From NCBI GenBank assembly GCA_022539475.1, contig VCMS01000155.1:103210-167209 (forward strand): a stretch of DNA of 64,000 bases, in the 5' to 3' direction. Origin of the DNA: Gracilaria domingensis (taxonomy: Eukaryota > Rhodophyta > Florideophyceae > Gracilariales > Gracilariaceae). Below are positions 11,646 to 24,325 of the stretch, piece by piece (positions within the stretch are counted from its first letter, which is position 1; every line of letters begins with the position of its first letter). Below the pieces are notes generated by a model that did no database searches, had not been told where the DNA came from, and saw only the letters and a program-made list of their open reading frames with translations. The translations under genes and the position numbers were made by a program.

Positions 11646-12551
11646 GTGACCTTTGAACAGGGGTTATTCACACCTGAGGCTTCACCGCCTCGCTCCCCGA
11701 TGAAGATCCTTTGGAGGAAGATATCTTTATTCTGTGCGGATTCGCACGCTGATATGGGTCAAGTGGTTCGGCCTTGGATAAGGAAGATTGATCCGAAAGG
11801 TCCGGAACGTTTGATGCTTCTCTCTAAGAGAAGTTACAAAGTTCACGCCGATATCGGATTTTCCCATCATATTATGGTTCGTCATGTCGCTCTACTGGAC
11901 ACTGGAGCTGCGCCCAACTGTACTCGGGAATCGTTCCTACCGCAAGAGAGTCGCGCTTGTATCCGTTACGGATCCCTGATGGAAATCGCTGAGGCGAATG
12001 ATCACCCAGTTGTTATGATGGATATAATACCAATTATGGTTCGCTTAGGAAAAACCGTTGTGTCGATTGAATTTGTTGTTTACAAGGAGCTTGCTGTCCC
12101 GATTGTTCTCGGTTGTGACTTTTGTGACTTTCATGTGGAGTCAATCCAACCCAGACTTTCGTTGGTAGAGATGGTCGACGGTTCGTCAGTTCCATTTGCT
12201 GGAAAACCGTGGGAACGGGCGAAGAAGCGCTCCGCACGAAACGCGGCTCCGTTGCCTCCTGCGCAGCAATATGTCTCACCAGTTCCTGGTTCAACGAAGT
12301 TACGTGTCCGTGAGTTCGTACGGATTCCTCCGATTTCCCAAGCTTGGGTTACTGTCTCGACAGAGAAACGTGGACTCTTGATGGTTCATCGCTTGCCCTC
12401 TCTCTTGGAGAAAAATGGTCTCGCTGTTGCCCGAAGCATGGCTCTTTGCGAAGAAGGAAAACATTTTCAAGTTCTTGTTGCGAATTTCTCGCGTTCCGCG
12501 CAAACCTTACAGCACCAGCAGGTGGTAGGTCAGATCACTTGGCAACCTTAA
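11646..12551 (+). pseudogene. Element B: aspartic protease region
   Basis: A 301-residue frame with the retropepsin signature VALLDTGAAPNCTRESFLP and a later hydrophobic-hydrophobic-G block (IVLGCDFCD). It corresponds to the protease/connector region of element A (DTRASPNV), so the two elements are distant relatives. Confidence 0.7.
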
Positions 12552-12554
12552 GGT

Positions 12555-13412
12555 TTGTTCGCCACTGGCCTGGATGTTTCTGATGTTGTCGACTTATCCA
12601 GTACGATGAAAGCTGAAACGTTGAACTTTCTTTGGGATGCGGACACGCTGAAGTCTGATTTTGTTGATGCGCGTACGCAAATATTGGTTCCTAAACAGGA
12701 TTTGAATTTGGATGCCCGCCGTCGGTTTGGAAGTTTGGAAGTTGAGAAGCCTGGATCACTGCTTGAGGTTTTTACCAATGAGTGGTCTTCTGTTGTGAAT
12801 AACCTGAAAGGGAGAACTCAGTTGAGTTTCGTCCCGTTTATACGCTCGATTTTCGATTTTACTCCTGTTTGTGGTTCTGTCTCACCAGTTGTGGTCGTTT
12901 CTTTGAAGGACAATTCTTTCCATTTCTGTCTCGATTACAGGTATGTTACCCCAAATGCGCTGGATGTGTACAGCATGTATCTGATGAAAAACGGTGTATA
13001 CCCCGAGTCTGAGTTCGTTTATCCTGTTCCTGACTATCCGATAGTGGTGGAGAGATCTTGGACACCGGAAATACGGGAGAACGTCTTGTACGTCTGGTTT
13101 CGAAACCCGGTTGAGTCGGTTCTTACTCCAGTAGAAGGTGCTCACATCGAGGAAAACGTTTTGAGAAGTAGAAGGATGATTGCCACTGTTGTGGAGCCAC
13201 AGTTCGGAAGAGATGCCCCTGCAAGGTTGGTCGAGTTCAAACCTCTTGCTGAAGGTACAACTGTAGATGTTGATGCCCACCCGGGAAGTAAAAGCGCTTT
13301 TCTGACACCGATCCTGGGTAATTCTGCTGATACCCGCATTGGGGAAGCCTGTAGCTCAATTGGTGATCCGCGAGAGGAAAGAATTCAAGTAAGAACCCAT
13401 ATAGGTGTATGA
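12555..13412 (+). pseudogene. Element B: remnant pol (weak RT and chromodomain similarity)
   Basis: A 285-residue frame. Near residues 105-135, VVVVSLKDNSFHFCLDYRYV resembles the RT block that reads KKDGSxRFCVDYRxLN in gypsy elements. Further on, VVERSWTPEIRENVLYVWF loosely resembles a chromoviral chromodomain. The catalytic YxDD box and integrase motifs were not found. Assignment is tentative. Confidence 0.5.
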
Positions 13413-16400
13413 CTGATTCCTATTGTAAGGGTTGTTTTGGTTGTTTGTTTGTATCGTAATTTCAGAGCAAATCACTGCTCAATCACCGTATGACGGTTCT
13501 TTCCCCGTGAAAGGTCTGTTCCTAATTGAGGGAGGAGTTGCGATGCTCGCATGTTTGTGTTTTGTTTTTGTTTGACACCCTACTGGGGTTGTGTGAATAT
13601 GTTTTTTTTTGGTTTAAATGGTGGAAACTTTCACCAACTTTCCGGGGTACGCTTCCCCGCAGGTGCGGTTTTTTTCTATCATGGGAGATTGTTTCGTCTC
13701 ATCTGAGAAATCTCTGGACCATGAAGTATGGTATAGTCTTGCTCGATATGCTTTTGTCATGTTTGGCAATGTGGGAATGGTTCTCGAACTCTTTCTGAGT
13801 TGTTCACATCGATCTGGTATTTGGTTTCTACTACACTTGACTTGTACTGTGTTTATCTGTTCTTGGACTACCCCGAGAATATTATGTTTACTTGAAGTTT
13901 CATCTTTGATATTGATCTCCTTTGGAAAGAATGTACGGATGGATACGGTTATTCTAGTGTTCAATGTCTATTCATGGATTTGGTTCATTCTGTGGAGTTG
14001 ATTTGTAATGTTTGGAATACTTCTGTGAGGTTTATCACCAATTGGAAATGGTAGTGGTATTGGTTTCGGAATGTATGGTATGTTAAGCCGTATGGGTTTG
14101 GAATCCGTGAACGGAATATACTGTTCACTCTTGTTGAGTTCATACCACCAGTAGTGGCTCCGTCTAGTAAGGGGAGAGTGGCTGTGGTACGTTTTTCATT
14201 TGTTCGGCGTCCCCGTCTGGTCCGGTTTCTGGAAGCTCTCGTACCCACGAGCTGATATTCTACTGACCGAAAACGGTGGTATCGATTTTAAAAAATGCCC
14301 TATGGGATAATCTAAGAGAACTGGATCGGTTGCAAGAACTGGTCTTTCTGAAGTTTGAACCCTGATTGGGGATGTTATCACCGAGTTTTACGGTGTCCCG
14401 TTTGGGATATTCATGACGTATGTCGGGTGGTTTCGCTCGCACAACGCGCTCGTGAACTACCCCGAACACGGTGTTGAACCATTTGATTTATGTTATTGGT
14501 GATTAACCGCATGCGTTGAAAGGTTTGTATGATGTAGGACCGTATGTCGGGTGGTTTCGCTCGCACAACGCGCTCGTGAACTACCCCGAACACGGTGTTG
14601 AACCATTTGATTTATGTTATTGGTGATTAACAGCACGCGTTGAAAGGTTTGTATGATGTGGGACCGCGCTTGGGAAGGTTTGATGTTGATCTAGAACCCT
14701 ACTGGGTGGATAAAGATGATGTTCAGACTCGTTCCGCAGTTCCTGTGGAAGTACCGAAGTTCGGTTTGAATAGCTCCTCTACGTCGGATGGTGTCGCGTT
14801 TGCACCGTACGCTCGGTTTTTGTAAGCCCTATGCACGGGAGAGAAGTTGAGAAAGTCATAAAAGACACCCTCAGCAAGGTCGAGGTCGCGACTATCCGTC
14901 TACGGAATGCTGTTTCGATCCCCTCTGAGATGGTTAAGAGTTCTCGCCGCCGCACTAGGAAATTCTCGCTCCTACCGCAAGGATTCTATTAACGCTAATG
15001 CATTCGTCGCCATAAAATGAAGAATCAGTACAAGTTCTCTCATGAAGGTCTGTGTGGAAGAAAAACCGTTACCGGGAAATGCTGTGGCTACGCTGATGAT
15101 ACTCTGTTGCATTGGTTTCACCGAACTCGGTTCGTGATGTTAATACTCTGCTGCTGTCGATAATGCACGTTACAGTACCGTAAAGTCGGGTTGAGATGTT
15201 CACGACAACGCGCCACGCAGTGGAATGTGAGCCTGAGTCACCTGAATACCGGTTTGTTGAAGAAAGAACCGTCGTTGGTGGGCCGATGTGCCGTAGGCAG
15301 CTTGTCTCATTTGCGGGAGAGAAGAGATGATGAACACCTCAGAAGGTTCGCTGCAGTACAGCGCTGATGTCTAACTAAGTGCCCTATAATCGAGAGATGT
15401 TCCGTTGGAATGCCGCATGGCTGAGCGCGCGCGTGCACCGGCGGCCGGTCAAAAAATGCAATTTATTTGAAGTGCAAAGCGTTGCCGGTTCATGCTGCGT
15501 AATATGCCCCACCCTGATTGCCGCCCTACTGAGAGCGTCAAACTAATTTATTTGACTTTTTGGCTTGCCACCGCGCGTGGACCATCCGGAATCGGACGAT
15601 AGTGCACATGAACACTTGGTATGTATCTGCACAATGGGGATGTGGTGAACACCGCCACGTGTGGAAAGGCAGAGCCAATGAGATCAGACTGCATTGCTGT
15701 CATGCCGAATGGACCGGATGAGCCACTAAGTGGATATTTTAGGAATTCTGGCACCTGGCGCAGGTATTTTGGGACAACACGACGTGAAGCAAAACGTCGC
15801 AACGGTGCAGGGAGTGCAGTAACTGCATGTTACCCGTACACACGGTAGTTATTGATGAAGAAGCTTTTGAATAGAATGTGAGGCATTACTGTTTGTCGGT
15901 TTAATGCTCATTTGAGATAAAGTGATACTTTTGTGCTCCGAACGTGGCGGGATCTATATTTATGGTACTCTGTGAGAGTCTTTACGCAAAGGACTAATGT
16001 TTCGAGTCCGCTTTCAGAGAAAGGTGAACCCGATGGATAATGTTCATTGAAGCGCCGTGCGGGCGGATTGCGCATGGAGTTTAACGTCCCGCATGTCGGT
16101 TTCTTGTTGTATATACCGGTAAATGGTGAGAAGTAGTAGTTAGCCGGAGAGTACGGTCTGTGCACTGTATCGGGGAGTGTCGAAACGAGTTACATCATGG
16201 GTAACAGCTACGAGTGGAATTGTTGTGTACGATGTTAACTCCGACCATCCGGAAAGCTCTCATATGAGATTTGACGTGTATGAAGTGTATCTGTTTCCGA
16301 CAGAAGTTCGTGAAGATTTGAAAAAGCCCGGAACGGTAGTGACCCTAGTTGTTGGAGTACGTGGGGAGGTGCAGGAACGTCTCGCGCGTTGCACTATCAC

Positions 16401-18279
16401 CGAGAATTGGTTACGAAGGATCCCATGAAGGGAAGAGATGAAGTTCTTGCTTACCAATGTTGGTACTATGTTACCTATTGTAAGGTTTGAGAAAAGTGCA
16501 TCCGTATTGATATAGTATATGTCCTGTTGCAGGAAAACGTTCAATAGACCCTAGTGGGTCTGTGAAGTGGAATCGATACGCACTGCTGTTGATGGGAAAC
16601 CCGGCTCACGGTGCACATTGTTGTCGAACCGGAAGCTTCGGTGCGTAACCGTTGTTGGTGAGTTCTGAAATGACTCAAAGCCATTTGTTCCGTTTGAGGA
16701 AGATTGTCAAGGCCGTTGAAACGGATGCATCTCTTGCGAGAGTTCATGTCGGAGGAAACCTTGGAGAGAGAAGATGTTGTTTGGAAGTGAAGTGGTCCTG
16801 ATGGGAATTAATTCAGATTGTTGGAAGTTCTCGTTGTTCACACTAGAGATTTTTGTGCTATATGGAAACCGAGTTTTCGATATTGGGAAGCCCCATCTCG
16901 GGAGACGACGTTATGGAAACTGTGGATGTCACCCTGTTGTGGGGTTTGGAAAAGAAGAATCCCGGTGGATACGTGAAGAAATCCTGTCGTAGGAAGGTGA
17001 TTGGAGAACCCTTGAGGGTAATGAAAGATGAAGTGGCATGCACCGCAGTCTTCTGTAATCGAGTATGCGGGGTTCTCTACCAGCTTGGTCGGTAGCTGTG
17101 GCTCTGTTTCGGAAGATTTTCGGTTGCGAACGCGTCCTGCGCTCTGGCAGTCACATGTCGGTGTTTGTGGAATAATTTTACAGTGGTCGGTGTGCATCGA
17201 TCTTGCGCGCTATCCCAGACCTTATAATGTGGAACACCACAATGTGGGCGGGTTATTCTTTCGCCCTGTGTTGGGAATGCTGGAAACTGCTTCGCCGCCC
17301 TAACTGATATTTCTCGGAAAGAGAACTCAGCAGTTGAGTATCGAAAGCTACCACTCATCGTTGTGTCGCCCGTTTGGGATTGGAAATGGTTCACCAGAAT
17401 CGAGATGTTGTGAAATTGTGTCTTGTTCATTGTTGAATGATATGATGTCAGTGACGGGAGGTTGTAACTCTCCGTCATGACGTAATACATGTGTTGACGT
17501 CATATGTGTCCGCTGTCAGAGCAATATCGAGATGACATCGTGGGTAGTGGTTGACGAAGCATCCCATTGTCGGGATACGTTTGACTACCGTATAAAGTTG
17601 TGTCTGTTGTTCATTGCCTTTTCAGGAAGATATGCGAGGCTAACCGCAGTAACTGGATTGTGTTTGAGCTAACCATGTAGAGTGTTGCCCCCACGTATGA
17701 AAAACAATAGGACAGTGTCCCTGCGCAAAACTGGACTCTGCTGCAATCGTCGGAACTCCCAAGCGGGCAGTGACTTGACGGATTGAACCGGTCACTGCTT
17801 TGTTGATTATCCCGCATTCGGTTCTCCCCGACGTGGAGTGAACTTAAACAGGCGCCCAGTGAGGGATACGAACCTTCGCAGGTTAGGACCCTGAACGGTT
17901 CCGTGAATTGCTCTAGGAGCTCTGGAATGGAACTGATGTTCGGACAACCCCGGCTGTGGTGGTGTATCGTCCCTGTTCGGGAAGATTGGTTGGAATCCGA
18001 GTTCGGAATGATGTCTGATAACAGAAGCTCTAAGTTTGGTTGTTCGGGTAATGAACCCGTGTCCTCAGGAGGAGAAGTCTCGTAGAGAAAAAGAGAAGAG
18101 GAGCACCGCAGTGCGGAGGAGTACTGAAGAGCGGAATGCCGCTTTGCGGAACATGATGATTGTGAGGAACCGAACGGCGGGTGATGATGAAGTTTGATAC
18201 TCTTCGTACGAGGTGGAAGTTGGGTTGTTCCCGCTTTCGGGCGTATGCACCCTAGGCTTAGAGGCTAGAAAGTGGGGTA
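13413..18279. other. Element B: long interior tract without recognised coding sequence
   Basis: About 4.9 kb before the 3' LTR. The short frames present have no recognisable motif. The tract may be a 3' untranslated spacer, unrelated sequence captured by the element, or coding sequence decayed beyond recognition. It contains a 124-bp tandem duplication, annotated separately. Confidence 0.5.
14417..14664 (+). repeat. Two-copy tandem repeat, 124-bp unit, inside element B
   Basis: The block starting CGTATGTCGGGTGG at 14,417 is repeated exactly 124 bases on, at 14,541. The copies differ at only about three positions, so the duplication is recent. Confidence 0.9.
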
Positions 18280-19269
18280 TGTGGAGCAACGCATCTCCGT
18301 ACTTGGGCACTAATTGTAGTGCTCTAGAAAGATGGAATACTTGTAGAAAGATGCTCTGTGATGTGAACTTTGGCCAAAGTACTTGGGAGAATTCTTGACT
18401 GTTCTCTTGAACCTTCTCAGCTGGAATGTGTATTGGGACCTATTCGTAGTTGTAGTAGTAGTCCACGTGTTGGATCTGGCATGCAGATATTTGTACCATC
18501 CTCGCTGGGACGTATATGGCACCCCGGCAGTGGTTGGTGCACGTGCACCGACCTCGGGAGGTGTGCTTCGCAGTTTTCGTTACTGTAGTAGTAGTACATA
18601 TGCTCGGGTGATCGCACCTTGGAGCCTCGAAGTAAATAGCTAACTGAGGCCGCCTTCTTCAACCCAAGGCTTGGTTCTAGGTCGTGCAACCTTCGTAGGT
18701 TTACAACCGCTTCGGGCCGGTAACCACGTGTGGTTCTTGCATCACTATCCCCTCAGGATCACTTAGTAACCCTTACCAGGTATATTTCTGTTGTTATTGT
18801 TGTTTTTGTTTGTTGTTTCTGTTTGTTATTTGTTCCGTTTTGTATACGGCGTGTCCCTGTGAGGCATATTCTTTCTGTTTGTTTTCTTTGGTTGAGGTAT
18901 CGTTTCCGGCGCAGTATTGGGTTCATTTCAGCACCACTGTGGTGTGTCGCTCCGCTTTCGGCCCTGTTCCCGCCGGTTGGCACGGGCCTTGCTCCGCTCC
19001 GGGTTGGATTCCCTGAAGGGATCTCGGGTCCTTTCCGCTTTCTTTTCCCGTTTCTCTGGGTTTCCTCACCACTTTTGGCTACTCATTCCTTCTCTGTTCA
19101 CACCTCTGTAGGTATATCCAGGCACCGTCTCCGGTCTTACACTCGGCTTATCACTCGACTCGAGTACGGACAGAGGGCTCTTCTGCTGAGTCTATCCCTC
19201 ATAGAGAGTAGGAATCGGACATCCTAGTGGAGATTTCCTATAACGTTCATCGCAGGGTTTTGCTCTACA
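18280..19269 (+). repeat. Element B: 3' LTR
   Basis: 990-bp partner of the 5' LTR, starting TGTGGAGC and ending CTCTACA. It is followed by CCATG, the probable target-site duplicate of TCATG before the 5' LTR. Confidence 0.93.
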
Positions 19270-20807
19270 CCATGAGCCTCCAATAACTTTTCATAACCAA
19301 CGCAATGCATCGAGAACTGTTGCTGCAGGTTTTTCTACTATACCAAGATCCTTTGTCGTGTTCACATCGCCAAAGTCGTGAGGTGGAAGAATACCATCAC
19401 AAACAGTAGAAGCATGATGTGGACCATCTTCATCAGCTTCCCTATCGTCTATGAAAATTACATCCACTGGACCGGGGTCTGCGCCGGATGTTTTACCGGA
19501 TGTTTTTCCCACAGCGCTAGACGTAAAACTGGAGGAAGCAGTTCTCTGTGCAGTAATCGTATCCTCAATCCTTACCGTTACGGTGTTGCTTCCTTCCTGA
19601 CATCCTGACATCCTGACAGAGTGGCCCTCGATGCCTGCTGCAAAATTCTCAGGTTCAGCTGGACAATAGCTGTACGAAAAGTAGCCAAATACTCATCGGA
19701 TAACGCATCAAAACCGAAGGAAAAAAGTGTTCGAGGTTTCTTTCGAAAGCCTTCTAGCAGTTTCCACTTCGTATAAGCGGCCATTTTGGAACAGAAATCC
19801 GTTTAAGAGAACTTCGTTCAAATCGGAAACGAACGCTTTTGAGAAATCCTTTAATTTGGTATCGATATCATTCGAAATGGTATGAACCCAAGGCGTAGAA
19901 GCGCTCACATCTGTGGTTAGCACCACTTCGGTCCCCACTGTTCTAAAAGCCGATGCCGGACTGTATTCGTAAGAACGGGACTTAATTGTGACAAAAGAAA
20001 GCGTCGATTTCTCCATGTCAAGATAGAGTAGCAGCATTTTTTCTGCGTCACGGAATCAAAGATCAGAAGCAAAAAACTCCCATCTTAGACGTCCCATTTG
20101 GACCGCATAACCCACCAGCCTTATATGCGTTTGGTTTGACATGACAAAACCATCCAAAAAGGCACCTGTCTCCGAGAACCAGTTGCAGTCTTCGACTACT
20201 TAGCATCCGGGAGGCGCCTCTCCATAGTGATACGCTTCACGAGTGAGAAATAGAGCAACTGTCGAAAAGTAGCAGGCTCAATCGGGAAGGTAGTTTTCTT
20301 CGTCTGCTTGGATCCGGGACCGTGCTCTTCGAATAAGTCCTTCGAGAACACACGTTCCATAAAAAATTTCCCGCCATTCCCATCCTTATCCAAACTCCAT
20401 TCGATGAGCTCCCTCATCTGGTGATTCTGACTCCACTCATTCACGTCAATGAAAGGGATATACTTGTAAACCCGACTCGTGAACCTAAGATTGGTACACA
20501 TATTAACCAGCTCCTGTGGCGTATAATTTGTGTGCATGCTCTTTGTCACTTCAGTGAGAATTTCCCATGCACAAACCAAACTGGTACGGTTTGCGAAAGC
20601 GTACTGGAAGAGAGGCGTTTACTAAACCTTACGAAAGGGACCAATGCCGCCTCGCAAAGTTGCAAGTGAGTCTTTCAGCTCGAGAAGTATGTTGAACAAA
20701 ACGGAGAAAGCTCGTCGCCATAGTATTTTTCTCACCTGAGCTATAGCTACACTGCATAGACGCCATGGAAGATGCGGTAGAAGACATTGCACTGCTTTTA
20801 AGACCAC
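19270..20807 (-). pseudogene. Decayed methyltransferase gene, upstream half (cut by element B)
   Basis: Read on the minus strand, this matches the region upstream of the methyltransferase motifs in the gene at 41,273-43,711, in the same order. AFSVLFNILLELKDSLA (near 20,680) matches AFHAYVKLFLVLRDALA there. RLVGYAVQMGRLRWEFFASDL (near 20,080) parallels RLGFAISEFVWEWSCFAAHL. An acidic linker and a short helix near 19,300 also agree. Several stops and frame changes interrupt it. Its continuation is the fragment at 8,750-9,029, on the other side of element B. The homology rests on short matched blocks, so confidence is moderate. Confidence 0.65.
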
Positions 20808-21083
20808 GGGGGGTATTTTGCCGACGGTTGCCTTGTCATTTTCGCAAGAACTCGCGAAACGGAAATAAACGGTGGCGATTAAACTTGCTCAAGAAGCTCT
20901 CGAAAGCGTAGCCGATGGTGGTGATAAAAAGGTTTTTTAAATTCGTATTTGAGAACGTGCCCGTCGTAAGCAGGGATGTTTGCCAGAGCGAATGTGGTAT
21001 GCAGACTTGTGTAGAATCACCTCTAGTAGTCGAACATCCTGGTAGCATGATGCGACGTGTTCACACCGCGGTCTGGACTGCGG
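20808..21083. other. Stretch without a recognised gene
   Basis: Probably the former promoter side of the decayed minus-strand methyltransferase gene. I see no copy of the 85-bp promoter repeat that accompanies the better copy. Confidence 0.4.
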
Positions 21084-21902
21084 GGTAGAGCAAAACCCCA
21101 GCGATGGCATCGTCTCTCAAGGCGTTCGAGTCCTTGCCATCTAGACGAGGTGAACTCAAGGGTGAGCCCTCCGAACACGGATAATGCGGGTGGAAGACCG
21201 CCCGTGGTACTGGATATACCTACGGAGGTTGAGAGGTGAACGGGCCTGACCCAGGAGTCCGGCGAAAAGTGACGGAATAGTCGAGAGGAAAGGTCCCATA
21301 GAGCGTTATAAGCCCTAGGTAGAAGGGGAAAAAGAAGGGAAAAACAACGGAGGAACCCTCTGCGGGGCGTACGACAAGCGGCAACAGACCCGGCGACGGG
21401 AGACGGGGGTTGTGTATTAAGCCCATGCTGTAGTAACTCTGTACAGAGACGTAAAAACCACCTGACACAGGTAAGCAGCAATCTGCAAGTGAAGACGAGT
21501 AAAATAGTGGTCCAAAGACGGAAATAAGCCCGAAGGCGACAGCTGTGTAGATCAGTAGTGCCTGAATAATCGCCGAAGGGATGTAAGCCAGTTCGTAGCG
21601 TACGCGGTGACCTCTGAAGGCAGTTGTCTATGCAACTTTCTCTTTAGTCAACAGGAACGCAGCATTCTTTTTGAACGTATGAAAAAGGCAGTATACTAGT
21701 TCTCTAGAGAAAGTCACAATGATCAAAGTTCAAGAACAGACGCTATTGCCTAGAGAATACTACAAATCTAAACGTGCAAGAAACAGCTCTGTTGTCTTCC
21801 GGGAATACAGTCGGCGTACAACCCCAGGAAAGTGATCGGATCCAAAATCTCCAATGGCGTGAAATGTGTAGTGCCCAGAGTGAGACCCACCTAGTTACGA
21901 CA
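21084..21902 (-). repeat. Old lone LTR-like relic related to element B's LTR
   Basis: On the minus strand this stretch opens with TGTCGTAAC and contains CTGGGCACTA near its start. Near its end it has CCTCCGTAGGTATATCCAG and GGGGTTTTGCTCTACC. Element B's LTR has the same landmarks in order (TTGGGCACTA; CCTCTGTAGGTATATCCAG; AGGGTTTTGCTCTACA). I see no internal element sequence or target duplication on either side, so it is most simply a diverged solo LTR. Confidence 0.55.
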
Positions 21903-22960
21903 AGCTTCCGATGCCAGATATCTCATATGCTAGACGGTTTTCGCTAGATTCTATACTTTGGACCTGCGGCGGCGGCCCTGAGGTGCCGCTCGCGGTGACA
22001 GTAGGCGGGCAAGCAGCTGATTGCCATCAGCTACTGATGAGCTCCGCGTGGCATGTCTATCACATCAAGTACGTCAAATATCATAACAGCGCTCATTCCT
22101 CACCTCTCTAACTCCATACTTCTATACATTTACTTATCCGCAAGCTACAGTGGAAAAGAGGAAAGGAATGCGATTTTGTCTCGTGAAATATCGAACGCAA
22201 ACAATCAATTTACTCAGTAATGCCCAGCGAAAACTGGTGCAACCGAATTGAATTCGAATTTCAATGTATATTCAGCTGATGTTAGTTCAAATTTCAATAC
22301 ACCAAGTCGTGCGTTATTTGGTAGTCATTACATCAACATGTAATGAAAATCTGTTGAATGCAAATTTCCTAAAAAACTCAATCGAATGAAAATGCCTTGA
22401 GAATATAAGAGAAAAGCCCTAGTAAGCGAGAAGTGTATGAAGATTGTATGACGAAAAGTTCTGCCAGGGATATCGGGCGTCGGGACAGACTCATCGACAG
22501 TCTCGGTGGTTCAAGATGTGTTTTGGCAAAAGTACTGCCAGGAATAGGCTTTGATCGGTGCTTGTATCTATTCCATGAGACTATCATAGTATCATTGAAT
22601 TGACACCATTATGCTTGCTTTCTGATGCTTTCGCCGGTCTATAGTAGTTGTTTTCCGCCATCAATGACCTTTACGAAGTTGATTCCTTCCGTAGCCGCCA
22701 GAACAGCGGTGGCGTCTGATTGGTGTGCAAGGGCTCTGTGAAGAACGTCGTTTACCTCCAAACCACAAAGAAGTACTAACGAAAGTACTCTTCTACAAGT
22801 GTGGCTTCCAAGGGTGAACTTGATGAATCGCCTCCACTCAAATCAGGGAACACCGCTGTCTGCATCGGCGTAAAAATGATCCTGAACTTTAGACTTTTAT
22901 AAAATAAGTGGTGAATCGTAATATTAATGCGCGACGAAGGAAAGAGAGAAAAGCTTTAGA
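21903..22960. other. AT-leaning stretch without a recognised gene
   Basis: Only short frames, none with recognisable motifs. The sequence is unremarkable apart from short direct words (for example AATTTCAAT around 22,258 and 22,292). Confidence 0.4.
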
Positions 22961-22964
22961 AGTT

Positions 22965-23431
22965 TTGACTCAAATCAACATTAATATCAAAACGACCAGC
23001 CTTGAACCCATCAGCCTTAGCAAACTGAAGAGTGTTTCGGGTTGAGATGAAAACCTTGCGATCCAACCTAGCGTTTACTACAAATTTAATTTCGGTCGCG
23101 ATAGTACAGACAGATGATACATGTCTCTTTCCTCGAGGCCTGTAATATGAAGACCAACATCTCCTCTATCCATTTCTGACGCCATTTTGAGTCTATAATA
23201 CTCTTCTGTGTACAAATTGCTTTCCTCCGAGTGCTTAATTTGAAGGGAAAAGGCTTTTGCGGCTTTCTTGTGCCTGGACGCGCCGCGCCGTCCATAACAT
23301 GTTTTGTTCACTAAAAACTGTGGCCATGCGCTCGGGTTTCTGTCCTTTCCCGCTCCGTCGAGCCCTTCATTCATGCGCCTTCGCTCATTCACGCAGGGCG
23401 CCTTTATTTGTATAGTGTGTTCATCTGTCAT
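22965..23431 (-). CDS. Unrecognised minus-strand coding candidate
   Basis: A 117-codon frame (23,078-23,431) with charged, protein-like composition. In a neighbouring frame just downstream, RLDRKVFISTRNTLQFAKAD and GFKAGRFDINVDLSQNF run to a stop near 22,965. The two frames suggest one gene with a frame change or a small intron. I do not recognise the family. Confidence 0.3.
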
Positions 23432-23439
23432 TACTCGGA

Positions 23440-24325
23440 ATGTGCTTAATCGATGATATAGAACTGCCTTCTACTTGCCTCTACAACAAACTGTCCGTGA
23501 TATATGTTCATGATTCCCATGCTTCTCCCACGTGTTGTTTGAAGAACGCGGCCTTTCATCGAGATCATCGTCAAACGCAATGGCGTGCTTTCAGACTACT
23601 CGATAGCAAATACAAAATCTTGCCCGGCTTTCTTTCTTACCTGACACCCCGCAATCGCCGCCCACGTCGTTGCGCTCTTCGTTTATTCCACCACGCTACT
23701 TTAGCAATGTCGCCGTCCAGCGCACCTCCTCCATGTTTTTTGTTGTAAAGAGTTTGTAGTACCCATCTCTGGGCGCTGAGCTTTTCTTCTATCAAGATAT
23801 CCTACCACAGCGGCTACCTTTCTTCTGAAGATTGCTTGATCTCTATGAGACAAGGCACCTCAACCACACTATTTGTACAATCGTGCTCGAGTACTAACAT
23901 GTCTCATATTCTCACCAGTGCCTGTTTGACCAAAACGAACATTGACGACCTTTCACAAACGCTCTACAACATGCACTTCACCAATACCGCCGTAATCCGA
24001 AAAGAATCGATGCTGAGATACAACTACATCCGTAAGATTCACCAAAGATACATCAGCGGCAAGTCGCTCTATTATGCCCATGGCGTCAAGAAAAGTTGAT
24101 ACTGACCTGTTGTGCTATTACTTTCGTGGGCATATACCCCTCCGCTCAATTGTGATTCATGGCCAAACTGTATTTGTCAATGTCCTATACAACGGGGTTG
24201 ATAGATCTGTGGTCTTCCTTGACGTGCGCGATGCGCAAAGAGTGTTGCATATAACTTCTGGCGATGTGTATTACGATCTATCAAAGGTACCGCAATCCCT
24301 TGGCGGAAATGTTCTTTTCGAATAG
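23440..24325 (+). CDS. Unrecognised plus-strand coding candidates (several short frames)
   Basis: Three successive short frames (23,440-23,748; 23,836-24,099; 24,074-24,325). The last (VDTDLLCYYFRGHIPLRSIV, ending in a YYDLSKVP block) has the hydrophobic alternation of a folded protein. It overlaps the 3' end of the hAT transposase on the other strand. No family recognised. They may be the remains of one gene or chance frames. Confidence 0.25.

Larger units (their letters stand above)
9030..19269 (+). mobile_element. Element B: LTR retrotransposon (gypsy-like), complete ends, broken interior
   Basis: Two direct repeats (9,030-10,018 and 18,280-19,269) begin TGTG and end ACA. By my count they differ at about 17 positions plus a one-base indel, close to 98% identity. 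They are flanked by a likely 5-bp target duplication (TCATG at 9,025-9,029; CCATG at 19,270-19,274). The interior has a CCHC gag, an aspartic protease and weak RT- and chromodomain-like remnants, then about 4 kb with nothing recognised. The element is broken, and most of the RT, RNase H and integrase core is not recognisable. It inserted fairly recently into the methyltransferase pseudogene. Confidence 0.9.
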
